A DNA stretch of 64,000 nucleotides from a gamma proteobacterium symbiont of Taylorina sp. (GTDB lineage Bacteria; Pseudomonadota; Gammaproteobacteria; GRL18): assembly GCA_025655455.1 (NCBI GenBank), contig JAHXIV010000002.1:46400-110399 (forward strand), written 5' to 3'. Below, one piece after another: positions 51,739-61,355 of the stretch. Under the pieces are notes generated by a model. That model saw only the letters and a list, made by a program, of their open reading frames with translations. It searched no databases and had not been told where the DNA came from. The position numbers were made by a program, and so were the translations under genes. Positions within the stretch are counted from its first letter, which is position 1, and each line of letters opens with the position of its first letter.

Positions 51739-51857
51739 AGCCAGTCCTGTATGGGGTTGATGTGAAATGAGTTCTCTAAGTCTACTTCATTTAAAATTGA
51801 AGGAGGCGTGTTACTAAAAGTGAATATACCAACAAAGACAGGCTAGCTCATCTTAAG

Positions 51858-52709
51858 TTACAAAGCATTGATCTCACCTTCAATATTTGCGACAATTTGC
51901 TCATCAAACATTAGTTCTTCAAGTGCATTTTGATACATGAGATTACATTCAACGGAATAAATATTACCACTTAATTTTTCTTTATGGTTTAAATAATTAG
52001 CAAGTTTTAGAACAGCTGCTATGGTAACTGATTCAGCACTAACTTCCTTTTTATAGGTTGCATAGATGTGGTGATGCAGATAAATAGCATTACATACATG
52101 ATTGGGAAGCCCCCATTGTTTAGCTAATAAAACACCAATTGAAGAATGTGTGACTTGAAATTTCTCTTTTTCAGATAGAGTCAGTGTAATCGGATGAGAT
52201 TCCTGGCTTTTATACCACTCCAATGAAGCAGGGTATTTATCAGCTATAACCAAAATACCAGCGTCATGAAATAAACCCGCTAAATAAAATAAACCCTGAT
52301 CAACTGTATCTATTTCTTTAGCAATAAGCTCTGCAATCAACCCAACAGAGTGGGAATGCTTGGATATATGATCAAAACCTTTAATACTTTGATTCAGGGC
52401 GCGTCTATAGGCAGGTTGAATAATATAATTTTTTAATTTATTGAGACCTAATAAGTTAACGGCATGTTCAATTGAGCTAATTTCAATATCCAATCCAAAC
52501 AATGGTGAATTAACAGTTTTTAATATAGACGATGCCAAGCCAATGTCTTTTAAAATCCAGTCGAGAATTTTTTTTTCATTTGGTTCTTCTGCAGCTAATT
52601 CAGCTTTTAGATCCAATAATAGTCGAGGTGGTGAAGGAATATTTGATTCCTTAATCAAATCCATTGCCACTCTTAATTCATTTTCATCAATTATATTTCT
52701 AATACCCAT
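51858..52709 (-). CDS. HDOD-domain signalling protein
   Basis: A 283-aa protein with an HDOD domain: LLDLKAELAAEEPNEKKILD, VNSPLFGLDIEISSIEHAVNLLG and the HD-like GLFHDAGILVIADKYP near residue 146, which keeps an HD pair. HDOD proteins act in signalling and cell-cycle or stress control. The frame opens upstream to 52778, but ATG 52709 has a GGGA 7 bp before it and gives the usual start (MGIRNIIDENELR). It is isolated, convergent with the rnf operon. No partner is evident. Confidence 0.82.
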   Translation of the reverse strand: MGIRNIIDENELRVAMDLIKESNIPSPPRLLLDLKAELAAEEPNEKKILDWILKDIGLASSILKTVNSPLFGLDIEISSIEHAVNLLGLNKLKNYIIQPAYRRALNQSIKGFDHISKHSHSVGLIAELIAKEIDTVDQGLFYLAGLFHDAGILVIADKYPASLEWYKSQESHPITLTLSEKEKFQVTHSSIGVLLAKQWGLPNHVCNAIYLHHHIYATYKKEVSAESVTIAAVLKLANYLNHKEKLSGNIYSVECNLMYQNALEELMFDEQIVANIEGEINAL

Positions 52710-52977
52710 AAATTTCCCAAGGTTATATTTTGTAAAACTGTAGCATATTTCTATATAAATTAATTTGCTATATGTCAAAAATCAGCATGTATTCTCAATT
52801 GTTCAGTTTTCTACAGATTGAACAGGATAGAGATAATTGTTGGCCTGTCAAAAAAAGACTGCTCAAGAAGATAAAAAATAAAGTGTCTATTTGGGTTGAG
52901 AAGTAACTGTTTTGGAATATTGAAAAAGAGAGGCTGATTTTTAAGGGTGTAATTTTAACTATACAGATGCTCTTTAT

Positions 52978-53004
52978 ATATGAGGAACTATCTGCTCCTC
53001 ATAT
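52978..53004. terminator. Terminator-like hairpin downstream of soxB
   Basis: A perfect 9-bp stem ATATGAGGA/TCCTCATAT with a 9-nt loop lies 26 bp past the soxB stop on the minus strand. No clear T-run follows. Confidence 0.5.
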
Positions 53005-53029
53005 TTCAGTGCTGTACTATCACCGAAAA

Positions 53030-54967
53030 TTAGCTTAACTCTCCGGGATAATCTGCAATACCCGGATTTTTCTTAACGCCTAATAATTTAGGGTGATTGA
53101 TTTTGGGTAGATTTAAAATATTATTTTTATCTCGTTGACTTACAATATAGTCATGCACCACATCCCACATTAAACGTCCATCCGGAGTTCGATTGACTGA
53201 GGCCCATCCTGCAACACGATAGGTCTTGTCTGCTTCGATGAGATGACCATTATCAAGGCGGGCATCAGTAATACGTTCATAAATAGGTTTTTTAGGATCC
53301 ATGGTGTAATCCAGGCCACCTACACGAACCATATCACCACCGGATTGCAGATAAGGATCCGGATCAAATAAATTATCAGCAACGCCTTCTAATATATTCA
53401 TTAAATCCTTACCTGACATGTCGCTAACATAGGTTTCGCCATAGGTCATGGCACATTGTGTCATCACATCTTCCATGGTAATCCAGTCACCTTTGAGGGT
53501 TGTAGTTCCCCAGCGAACGCCGGCAGACATTGCTACATCGGCTTTAAATTCATGTCTTAGGGCATTACAAAGAACCTGATCCCAGGTGCCCATAAAATTA
53601 CCACGACGATAGAGGAGGCGATCAGCGATAGCTAATTTTTCATTGAGAATTTCTTCAAATGTTCTTCCAAGCCGTTTCTTATTATAGAAATATTTCTTGG
53701 CACGGCTTTCAATTATTTTGTCAGAATATTTAGTTTGACGCATTTGCTTAATAAAGGCAGCCATCTCTTTATCAGCAGGCAGCCAGTCAGTAATAATCGG
53801 CAGCATTTTATAATTCATTGATATCAGCTTGCCGTTTTGGATGTCAAAATCCATAACACCGACATATTTACCATTAGAACCGGCATTGGTGACCAGACAG
53901 GTATTACCCTCCACATTTTTGACTTCAACCGGTTTAGGCATGCCGTCATGAGTATGACCGCCAAATACAGCATTGAGTCCGGGGACATTCTGAGCCATTT
54001 TTATATCCACATCCATGCCATTATGGGATAACAATACAATGGCATCAGGCTTTTCTTCTGCACGGATGGTGGCAACCAGCTCAATCATATCATCTTCACG
54101 CAAACCGAAAGACCAGTCGGGGAAAAATTCTTGCGGATTAGCATTACCGGTACGCGGGAAAGCCTGACCAATAATACAAATTTTTGCACCGTTAATGACT
54201 TTAATGACATAGGGACGAAAAGCATGGCCGGAATCTTCATCATATAAGCCGCTGCCGTCAAAACGCTCAACCAGAGCAGGGTATTCATCGCCCATAAGAG
54301 CATCTTCTTTAACGCGTACGTTTTGGCCAATAAAATCCCCTTTAAACAGGGCAACATTACTGAGCACTTCTTCCTCCTTATAAGTGAATTCCCAATGTCC
54401 AACCATCACATCAACGCCCATAATATTGGAGGCCTCAACCATATCAATGCCGCGAGTCCATAATGAAGTACCGGAACCCTGCCACAGATCACCGCCGTCA
54501 ATAGTGAGTGTGTTTTTCTTGCCGCCGGCTTGCTGGCGTAGTCGATTGACTAGTGTTTTTATGTGAGCAAAACCACCGGTTTTGCCATATATTTTGGCAA
54601 CATTCTCAAAATTCAGATAAGTATAGGCATAGGCTTCAGGAGAATTTTCCTTGAGTCCCATGTGAGAAAGCAGTCCTTTGCCCACCACATGAGGAGGTCG
54701 GCCATAGGCATCACCAACACCCAGATTAACATTGGGTTCACGAAAAAATACCGGATTTAACTGACCATGCACATCGGTAATATGTAAAATACGTACATTA
54801 CCTTGCATCGGTACATTATAAAAATCTTCGGGTGTTTTTGCCATTTCAGAACTGGTTTTGCCGGTTTGACCTATTGCACTGACAGGAAATAGTGCAGGAA
54901 TTGTTGCGGCGGCAGTGCCTGATACACCCATCATTTTTACAAAATTTCTTCTTGAAACAGTCATCAA
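53030..54967 (-). CDS. soxB: Thiosulfohydrolase SoxB
   Basis: A 645-aa exported enzyme. The N-terminus SRRNFVKMMGVSGTAAATIP is a Tat signal (twin arginine). The metallophosphoesterase part contains ILHITDVHGQLNPVFF, DGGDLWQGSGTSLWTRG, VGHWEFTY and VFGGHTHDGMPKP, with the histidines and aspartates that bind two manganese ions; a 5'-nucleotidase C-terminal domain follows. SoxB hydrolyses the sulfone group from the cysteine-bound substrate on SoxYZ and releases sulfate. It faces away from the two-component system and soxXA. soxYZ and soxCD are not in the window. Confidence 0.95.
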   Translation of the reverse strand: MMTVSRRNFVKMMGVSGTAAATIPALFPVSAIGQTGKTSSEMAKTPEDFYNVPMQGNVRILHITDVHGQLNPVFFREPNVNLGVGDAYGRPPHVVGKGLLSHMGLKENSPEAYAYTYLNFENVAKIYGKTGGFAHIKTLVNRLRQQAGGKKNTLTIDGGDLWQGSGTSLWTRGIDMVEASNIMGVDVMVGHWEFTYKEEEVLSNVALFKGDFIGQNVRVKEDALMGDEYPALVERFDGSGLYDEDSGHAFRPYVIKVINGAKICIIGQAFPRTGNANPQEFFPDWSFGLREDDMIELVATIRAEEKPDAIVLLSHNGMDVDIKMAQNVPGLNAVFGGHTHDGMPKPVEVKNVEGNTCLVTNAGSNGKYVGVMDFDIQNGKLISMNYKMLPIITDWLPADKEMAAFIKQMRQTKYSDKIIESRAKKYFYNKKRLGRTFEEILNEKLAIADRLLYRRGNFMGTWDQVLCNALRHEFKADVAMSAGVRWGTTTLKGDWITMEDVMTQCAMTYGETYVSDMSGKDLMNILEGVADNLFDPDPYLQSGGDMVRVGGLDYTMDPKKPIYERITDARLDNGHLIEADKTYRVAGWASVNRTPDGRLMWDVVHDYIVSQRDKNNILNLPKINHPKLLGVKKNPGIADYPGELS

Positions 54968-55092
54968 TTAATCCTTTGTATTAAATTTATGAATTATTTA
55001 AACTATTATGGAATAATAGAATAAATAATTCTATGGAGAATTTTAAGACTGTATCTAGTGGTTTTCCATAACATTCAGAGTTCAGAGCGGCT

Positions 55093-55192
55093 GTCGGAGT
55101 CAAAATAGCCCCGAGGCTACCTCTTCGATATGACTCTGGTTTGAAAAGTGGTTAAGTACAGTAATTAACAGGATAGGCTATTTTGACTCGAC
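55093..55192. repeat. Dispersed palindromic element, copy B
   Basis: GTCGGAGTCAAAATAGCC (55093-55110) and GGCTATTTTGACTCGAC (55176-55192) pair with one extra base, around a 65-nt loop. The arm shares the core GGAGTCAAA with copies A and C. It lies in the soxB / sensor kinase divergent region, ending 16 bp before the kinase start. Confidence 0.65.
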
Positions 55193-55208
55193 CCCTGAGG
55201 TAAGGTAA

Positions 55209-57398
55209 TTGAAAACATATCTATTTATTATTATTTTTATAGCTCAGACAATGACTGCTATTACAGTCAATGCAGAAGATCAGGTGATTCGCATAGGAGT
55301 GTTAAGCCATCGGGGAGATGAGGTGACACTGAAAATGTGGTCACCAACCGCCCAATATCTGACTAAAACCCTGAGCAGATATCAATTTAAAATTGTTCCT
55401 CTGGACTTTGCTGAAATTGATCCGACAGTGGCTTCCGGAGGGATTGATTTTTTACTGGTGAACTCGGGTATCTATGTCAATATGGAAGTGCGGCATCGCA
55501 TATCAAGAATTGTGACTTTGAATAACCGTATTGGTGGTGTACCTCTTAATGTTTTTGGCGGGGTGATTTTTACGCGTAAAGCACGTCATGATCTACGTAG
55601 TTTACGTGATCTCCCGGGTAAAAAATTAATTGCTGTTGATGAAACCTCTCTGGGAGGATTTCAAATGGCATGGGGTGTTATGCATGAAAAAAAAATGAAC
55701 CCCTATCATGATATGTCTTCAATAGTATTTGCAGGAACACATGATAAAGTGGTGCAGGCGGTAAAAGAAGGACGTGCGGATGTGGGTACTGTGCGTACTG
55801 GAATTTTAGAAAAAATGTCTGCCAATGGAGATATTTCATTAGAAGATTTTAAAATTATCAATGCAATCAGCAATGACGGCTTTCCTTATATTCATAGTAC
55901 CTCTTTATATCCTGAATGGCCCTTTAGCAAGCTTAAACATACCTCTAATCAATTAGCCCAGAAAGTTGCCGTGGCTCTGTTGAATATGAAATATTCGCAT
56001 ACTCTGGGCATGAATAATTATGAGGGATGGACAGTGCCCCTTGATTATCAGCAGGTACATCAGTTATTTAAAAATCTGGATTTACCGCCTTATGAGATGC
56101 ACGCTAAATTTACTCTTTTTGATGCCATTAAACAGTATTGGAAGGGGATAGTGGCTATTTTGTTTTTTTTGATTCTCTTAACTATTATGAGTACCCTGGT
56201 TTCAAGATTAAATGCCCAACTGAAAAAATCCAAGCAATCATTGGAGTATCAACATAATCTGATTTTAAATTCTGTGTGTGATGGTATCTATGGTGTGGAT
56301 GTCAGTGGTAATTGTACTTTCATGAATCGTTCAATGGAAAAAATCACTGGCTGGAAAATGGAAGATATGGTCAATAATAATCAGCATAATTTGCTGCATC
56401 ATACGCATGAAGATGGTTCGCCGCATAAGGCTGAAGAATGTCCTGTTTATTTGACGTTTAAAGATAATCAGCCGCGTTTTATCAAAGATGATGTGTTCTG
56501 GAAAAAAGAGGGCGGGAGTTTTCCGGTTGAGTATAGTAGCACCCCAATGAAGGATCATAGGGGAGATACCATCGGCAGTGTGGTGGTTTTTAGAGATATC
56601 AGTGAGAAAAAAACAGCAGAAGAGGAAATATTACGTCACCAGAAAGAAGTCGCTCATATGGCACGTTTAAATACCATGGGTGAAATGGCATCGGGTATTG
56701 CCCATGAAATCAACCAGCCGTTAACAGCTATTGCTACTAATTCATTTGCCTGTATTCAAATGCTGGAAAACGGCTCAATAGAAACGGATAAACTGATTGA
56801 TATCCTGGAAACTATTGGTGTTCAGGCGGAACATTCAGGACAGATTATTAAACAGTTAAGACAATTTGTACGCAAGGAACAGCCGGAACGTTCTACTATT
56901 AACCTGAATAGTTTAATTGAACAGGTTGTTTTGTTTATCAAACCGGAGATAAAAAGGGCACGGGTGATATTACACAAAAATATGGATAGTCAGATTAGTG
57001 ATGTATTGGTACAGCCGATCCAGATAGAACAGGTGGTGTTAAACTTATTAAAAAATTCTATCGAGGCTTTACAATCCGTGTCTGAGGGTAGGAGAAATCT
57101 AACCATTAGTACCGCAATGGTGGGTGAAAATGCAGTGATTGTATCGGTTGAAGATAATGGACCGGGAATTGATACAAGTATAGAAGAAGGATTGTTTGTG
57201 CCCTTTGTGACCAGTAAAGAAAATGGTCTGGGATTGGGATTGTCCATTAGTCGTGGTATTATAGAATCACATCAGGGTAAGTTATATCTGGATTCCTGTG
57301 TTAACTGTGATGTTAATACAGGATCAGAAAAAGGGACAATTATCAGGTTCACATTGCCTATTGTTAGTCCTGATCCAATGGAGAATATAAATGAATAA
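55209..57398 (+). CDS. Membrane sensor histidine kinase, TtrS-like
   Basis: A 729-aa protein: signal peptide, PhnD/TtrS-type periplasmic binding domain (about 25-290; IRIGVLSHRGDEVTLKMW), a membrane helix near 320 (GIVAILFFLILLTIMSTLV), a PAS domain (about 350-460), a HisKA domain with the phosphorylated histidine in ASGIAHEINQPLTA (about 502) and an ATPase domain (NLLKNSIEAL, EDNGPGI, GLGLGLSIS). TTG 55209 is the start, with GAGG 8 bp before it. The layout is that of tetrathionate sensors; with sox genes on both sides it probably senses a sulfur oxyanion. The response regulator start overlaps its stop. Confidence 0.88.
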   Translation: MKTYLFIIIFIAQTMTAITVNAEDQVIRIGVLSHRGDEVTLKMWSPTAQYLTKTLSRYQFKIVPLDFAEIDPTVASGGIDFLLVNSGIYVNMEVRHRISRIVTLNNRIGGVPLNVFGGVIFTRKARHDLRSLRDLPGKKLIAVDETSLGGFQMAWGVMHEKKMNPYHDMSSIVFAGTHDKVVQAVKEGRADVGTVRTGILEKMSANGDISLEDFKIINAISNDGFPYIHSTSLYPEWPFSKLKHTSNQLAQKVAVALLNMKYSHTLGMNNYEGWTVPLDYQQVHQLFKNLDLPPYEMHAKFTLFDAIKQYWKGIVAILFFLILLTIMSTLVSRLNAQLKKSKQSLEYQHNLILNSVCDGIYGVDVSGNCTFMNRSMEKITGWKMEDMVNNNQHNLLHHTHEDGSPHKAEECPVYLTFKDNQPRFIKDDVFWKKEGGSFPVEYSSTPMKDHRGDTIGSVVVFRDISEKKTAEEEILRHQKEVAHMARLNTMGEMASGIAHEINQPLTAIATNSFACIQMLENGSIETDKLIDILETIGVQAEHSGQIIKQLRQFVRKEQPERSTINLNSLIEQVVLFIKPEIKRARVILHKNMDSQISDVLVQPIQIEQVVLNLLKNSIEALQSVSEGRRNLTISTAMVGENAVIVSVEDNGPGIDTSIEEGLFVPFVTSKENGLGLGLSISRGIIESHQGKLYLDSCVNCDVNTGSEKGTIIRFTLPIVSPDPMENINE

Positions 57399-58005
57399 TT
57401 CGCCTGTTATTTTTATTGTTGATGATGATGAGCAAGTCCGCAGTGCATTGACCCTGTTAATGCAGTCTGTTGGTTTAATCGTAGAAAGTTATTCCTCTGC
57501 TCAGGATTATCTGGACAGTTTTGATGATTCTAAACCGGGTTGTCTGATTCTTGATGTGCGTATGCCTGGAATGAGTGGTCTTGATTTGCAGGCGCGTCTA
57601 ACAGCTGAAAAAATTCATCCGCCAATTATCATTATTACCGGACATGGTGATGTACCCATGGCAGTGAAAGCGGTTAGTGCGGGTGCTGTTGATTTTATTG
57701 AGAAACCGTTTAATAATCAGTCTATGTTGGATAGTGTCCATAAGGCTATTGAACGGGATGCTGTGCAGCGTGGTGAATCTTCTCGTCTGCAGGATATTGA
57801 AGCACATTATAGCACTCTGACTCCAAGGGAAAAAGAAGTTCTGCAAAGTGTTATTGAAGGAAAACGTAATAAAGTGATTGCTTTTGATCTTAATATCAGT
57901 CAATCCACAGTAGAAGCTCACCGTTCAAAAGTTATGGATAAAATGTCAGCTGGCAGCCTGTCAGATTTAATGCGTATGGCTATATCTTTAAAACTCATTC
58001 AATAA
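57391..58005 (+). CDS. FixJ/TtrR-family response regulator
   Basis: A 204-aa protein with a receiver domain, phospho-acceptor Asp in LILDVRMPG (about residue 54), the DDDE cluster (FIVDDDEQVRSAL), and a C-terminal LuxR-type helix-turn-helix (LTPREKEVLQSVIEGKRNKV, ISQSTVEAHRSKVMDKM). It is the partner of the TtrS-like kinase, whose stop it overlaps by 8 bp. It probably regulates soxB and the soxX-soxA-soxK genes; the binding sites cannot be named from sequence. Confidence 0.9.
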   Translation: MNNSPVIFIVDDDEQVRSALTLLMQSVGLIVESYSSAQDYLDSFDDSKPGCLILDVRMPGMSGLDLQARLTAEKIHPPIIIITGHGDVPMAVKAVSAGAVDFIEKPFNNQSMLDSVHKAIERDAVQRGESSRLQDIEAHYSTLTPREKEVLQSVIEGKRNKVIAFDLNISQSTVEAHRSKVMDKMSAGSLSDLMRMAISLKLIQ

Positions 58006-58099
58006 TTATTTTCTTTATTAAGGTTTACCATTATATCCCTCAGCATATCTTCTAATTTAGTTTATCAGTAAATTCATTAAAATGTTTGTAAGTAATAAG

Positions 58100-58166
58100 T
58101 GCTAAGTGCTGAGCTAAATGATAAAGTCAAAAGCGTTTGCTTTTAGCTCTTGCTCAACACTTAGCA
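58100..58166. repeat. Nested inverted repeat upstream of soxX
   Basis: TGCTAAGTGCTGAGC (58100-58114) pairs with GCTCAACACTTAGCA (58152-58166) at 14 of 15 positions. An inner hairpin AAAAGC/GCTTTT lies at 58129-58144. It could end the regulator transcript or be a mobile palindrome. Confidence 0.6.
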
Positions 58167-58260
58167 TATACGGCTTCCTGCTGTTACTTGTAGATAGTTG
58201 ATCGGTACGGTTTGGGTTGCTGAATTGCATTAGTATAAAAAAATACCTTAGGAGAAAACA

Positions 58261-58632
58261 ATGAATACAAAAAGCAAAGGTTTGCTGAGTATAGCTGGTG
58301 CCATGCTTATCGGTGCTTCTTTATCAACCTCTGTTGTGATGGCAAAAGAGGCTGGTATGAGCCGTATGGATGAAGGAAAAAATCTGGCATTTACCAGAAA
58401 AAAAGGTAATTGTCTGGCTTGCCATATGATTGTCGGTGGCAAAGCGCCTGGAAATATAGCACCGCCACTGGTTGGAATGAAAGCTCGTTTTCCAGAAAGG
58501 GAAGTGTTAAAAGCGCAAATTTATGATGCATCAAAAAAGAATGCAGGCACAATGATGCCATTATTTGGTCGTTATGAAGTTCTGACTGATGATGAACTGG
58601 ATAAAGTCGTTGATTATATTCACTCTCTATAA
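58261..58632 (+). CDS. soxX: Cytochrome c SoxX
   Basis: A 123-aa exported monohaem cytochrome: signal peptide (IAGAMLIGASLSTSVVMA), haem motif CLACH at about residue 55, PPLVGMKARFP and the distal methionine in GTMMPLFG near 101. With SoxA it forms the enzyme that attaches thiosulfate to SoxYZ. GGAG lies 7 bp before the start. soxA follows after 72 bp. Length is normal. Confidence 0.93.
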   Translation: MNTKSKGLLSIAGAMLIGASLSTSVVMAKEAGMSRMDEGKNLAFTRKKGNCLACHMIVGGKAPGNIAPPLVGMKARFPEREVLKAQIYDASKKNAGTMMPLFGRYEVLTDDELDKVVDYIHSL

Positions 58633-58704
58633 AGCTGAGTTAAGCAGCCTGTCTGCTTGTATGAAATTTATGCCTTTGGGTATAACAAAGAATGGTAAAA
58701 AATT

Positions 58705-59541
58705 ATGAATAAATTGATAAGCAAGTTAATTTTTGTCTGTATTGCATGGGCAATTGCATCTGCAGTCTATGCAGATCCAGCTAAAGATCAAGCAATTTTA
58801 GCTGACTATTTTAAGAATCGTTTCCAGGGAGTGCCTGTAGAAGAATATGCTAATGGTGCTTATTCATTTGATACAGTAGGTAGAGAAAGTTGGGAAGCAA
58901 TTGAAGAATTTCCACCCTATGAAATGGCTATTGACGATGGTCAGGCTATGTGGGAAAAACCTTTTGCCAATGGAAAAACCTATAAGAGTTGCTTTGCGGA
59001 TGGCCCGGCTATTGCTCATAAATACCCTTATTGGGACAAAAAGAAATCTATGGTTATTACATTAGCTCTGGCTTTAAATCATTGTCGCAAAGCCAATGGT
59101 GAAAAACCTCTAAAATATAAAAAAGGATCAATTAATAATCTCCTGTCTTATATTACTTTCGAATCCAGGGGCAATAAAACTAATGTCGTTGTACCTAAGA
59201 ATGATGCAGGTGCAGTGGCTGCTTATGAAGCAGGTAAAAAATTCTATTTTACCCGTAGAGGTCAGTTGAATCTGTCATGTGCTTCCTGCCATATCCAGAA
59301 TGCTGGTAATAAAATTCGTTCAGAAAATCTAAGTATGTCTATGGGACATACCACACATTTTCCTGTTTATCGTTCAAAATGGGGTGCAGTAGGAACTCTA
59401 CATCGTCGTTTTACCGGCTGTAATAAACAAGTAAGAGCAAAACCATTTAAAGCGCAAGGTGAGGAATACCGTAATCTGGAGTATTACCTGACGGCTATGA
59501 GTAATGGTTTGGAATTAAATGGTCCTGGCGCTCGTAAGTAG
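58705..59541 (+). CDS. soxA: Cytochrome c SoxA (monohaem type)
   Basis: A 278-aa exported protein (signal peptide ending AVYA). One haem motif CASCH lies near residue 193 and the cysteine that becomes the haem ligand and persulfide is in TGCNKQVRA near 237. The N-terminal haem of di-haem SoxA is absent; cysteines in KSCFADGPA and NHCRK mark the disulfide-bearing monohaem form found with SoxX and SoxK. SoxAX joins thiosulfate to SoxYZ. The next gene begins with a SoxK domain, which fits this type. Confidence 0.92.
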   Translation: MNKLISKLIFVCIAWAIASAVYADPAKDQAILADYFKNRFQGVPVEEYANGAYSFDTVGRESWEAIEEFPPYEMAIDDGQAMWEKPFANGKTYKSCFADGPAIAHKYPYWDKKKSMVITLALALNHCRKANGEKPLKYKKGSINNLLSYITFESRGNKTNVVVPKNDAGAVAAYEAGKKFYFTRRGQLNLSCASCHIQNAGNKIRSENLSMSMGHTTHFPVYRSKWGAVGTLHRRFTGCNKQVRAKPFKAQGEEYRNLEYYLTAMSNGLELNGPGARK

Positions 59542-59570
59542 TAGTCCTGAGCAAAAAATTGGAGAATAAT

Positions 59571-60530
59571 ATGACATTTGTTACAAAAAATATGACCATG
59601 TTCTTACTTGGTTGTTGTTTGGTTATTAGTAGTACAATCACTATGGCAGCTGATAAAAAGGCAGCTCAAGAAGCGATTAATAAAGCGGAAAGCTCTCGTC
59701 AACATGCTGCATCAGTTAATGGTGAGTGGCGTGATACGGGTAAATTTATCAAAAAGGCAAAAGCGGCTTTGAAAGAAGGTAAAATTGATAAAGCTATTAA
59801 ATTAGCTCATTTTGCTGAAAGACAGGGTAGATATGGTTATGAGCAAGCTGTATCACAGTCAACACAAAACGACTTGACTATGCCGTACTACATGAGTGGC
59901 GGTAACATAGCAAGTTCTACTATTGAAGGAAATGGCTATATTACACCTGAATTAAAAGTGCTTGATGTTATGCATAATGGTAAGTCTGTGAGTATTACTC
60001 GTGCATCGGATAAAAATGCAACAGCAATGCCCAAAATTTTCACTCATACTGCCCGAGCCTGCCCACCATTTTGTGTGCAGCCAATCACGGTTGCAAAGGG
60101 TGTTGAAACAATTGGAGAATTGGAAGTGCTGGATTATCTTAAACGCATAAGTCATGGCGATCGGGGTATTCTGGTGGTTGATTCACGTACACCTGAATGG
60201 GTACGTCTGGGTACTATTCCTGGTTCTGTCAGTATTCCATGGAATAAAATTAGTCTGGATAGCCTGGGTACTTTTGAGCAGGACTCAGAGGCTAAAATTT
60301 TGCAGAATATTCTCAGTAAAGATTTAGGTGTTCGTATTACCAAGGATGGCAGACGCGATTTTCGTAATGCTAAAACACTAGTGATGTATTGTAATGGTAA
60401 CTGGTGTCCACAGTCCTCTGTAAATATCAAAACACTGATTAAGTTAGGTTATCCTCCTTATAAACTTAAGTGGTATCGTGGTGGTATGCAGTCCTGGGTT
60501 AGTGTTGGATTGACAACTGTTAAGCCTTAA
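59571..60530 (+). CDS. SoxK-rhodanese fusion protein
   Basis: A 319-aa exported protein. After the signal peptide (LGCCLVISSTITMA), residues about 28-95 (AINKAESSRQHAASVNGEWR, DTGKFIKKAKAALKEGKIDK) match the small SoxAX-binding protein SoxK. A linker leads to a rhodanese domain (about 200-315) with VVDSRTPEW, TIPGSVSIPW and the active-site loop CNGNWCPQ. A CPPFC motif near 164 is typical of the Sox-associated rhodanese SoxL. One frame encodes both, so it is a fusion. GGAG precedes ATG 59571 by 6 bp. It would bind SoxAX and handle sulfane sulfur at the same place. Confidence 0.85.
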   Translation: MTFVTKNMTMFLLGCCLVISSTITMAADKKAAQEAINKAESSRQHAASVNGEWRDTGKFIKKAKAALKEGKIDKAIKLAHFAERQGRYGYEQAVSQSTQNDLTMPYYMSGGNIASSTIEGNGYITPELKVLDVMHNGKSVSITRASDKNATAMPKIFTHTARACPPFCVQPITVAKGVETIGELEVLDYLKRISHGDRGILVVDSRTPEWVRLGTIPGSVSIPWNKISLDSLGTFEQDSEAKILQNILSKDLGVRITKDGRRDFRNAKTLVMYCNGNWCPQSSVNIKTLIKLGYPPYKLKWYRGGMQSWVSVGLTTVKP

Positions 60531-60556
60531 GCTGGTATTTAAGCAGAAATAAGGTT

Positions 60557-60602
60557 GGGGTCGGAGTCAAATAGAATTGATATTGACTCCGCCCCCTTTT
60601 TA
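60557..60602 (+). terminator. Terminator formed by palindromic element, copy C
   Basis: GGGGTCGGAGTCAAATA (60557-60573) pairs imperfectly with TATTGACTCCGCCCC (60581-60595), followed by TTTTTAT. It carries the same GGAGTCAAAT core as copies A and B and probably terminates the sox transcript 26 bp after its last gene. Confidence 0.65.
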
Positions 60603-60618
60603 TTTAACAATAGTAAAA

Positions 60619-61347
60619 ATGGATAATTTAGATAATTCTTTTGGTCAGCAAACTGTCTCCCAATCTGAACGTGCAAAAAAAATACGTCGTGTTTTTCAAT
60701 TAGTTGCTCCTCGCTATGATTTAATGAATGATTTTATGAGTTTTGGCTCACATCGTTTATGGAAAATTCTCTTTGTTAATAATATTCCTTTTAAAGCAGA
60801 TGACATTATTGTTGATTTGGCTGGCGGGACTGGTGATATTGCCCGAAAATTAGTCAGGAAAGGGGCTAATGTAATAGTGGTTGATCCCGGTATTGAAATG
60901 ATGTTGGCAGGTGAACAATCCCATACCTTAAAACTGGTTAATGTGGCGGCTATTGGAGAAAATCTTCCATTTGCCGATGCCAGTATCGATAAACTAACCA
61001 TTTCTTTTGGCATTCGCAATATGACGAGTATGAGCGCTGCTCTGAAAGAAATTCATCGAGTGCTTAAACCGGGAGGTTGCTATTATTGCCTTGAATTTTC
61101 CCGTCCTGTGATGCCTGTTCGTCCTTTTTATAATTTATATAATCAATATGTTATTCCTCGTCTGGGTGCTCTGGTTGCCGGGCAGCCGGAAGCGTATCAA
61201 TATTTGATTGAATCAATTCGTCGCTTTCCTAACCAGGAAGAAATGAAAAAGTTGATAGAAGAGGCTGGATTCTCTCGTGTGACCTATAAAAATATATTTT
61301 TTGGTATTGCCTGTATTCATATTGGAATAAAGGCTGCCAAGCTGTGA
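60619..61347 (+). CDS. ubiE: Demethylmenaquinone/ubiquinone C-methyltransferase UbiE (MenG)
   Basis: A 242-aa SAM-dependent methyltransferase. RVFQLVAPRYDLMNDFMSFG near residue 25 is the UbiE signature, IVDLAGGTGDIARKL is the SAM site, and SFGIRNM and FSRPVMP follow as in the family. It methylates the quinone ring in ubiquinone and menaquinone synthesis. The frame opens upstream into the palindromic terminator, but ATG 60619 gives the normal start. A MenE-like gene follows, which favours a menaquinone role. Confidence 0.92.
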   Translation: MDNLDNSFGQQTVSQSERAKKIRRVFQLVAPRYDLMNDFMSFGSHRLWKILFVNNIPFKADDIIVDLAGGTGDIARKLVRKGANVIVVDPGIEMMLAGEQSHTLKLVNVAAIGENLPFADASIDKLTISFGIRNMTSMSAALKEIHRVLKPGGCYYCLEFSRPVMPVRPFYNLYNQYVIPRLGALVAGQPEAYQYLIESIRRFPNQEEMKKLIEEAGFSRVTYKNIFFGIACIHIGIKAAKL

Positions 61348-61355
61348 AGCGGGGG

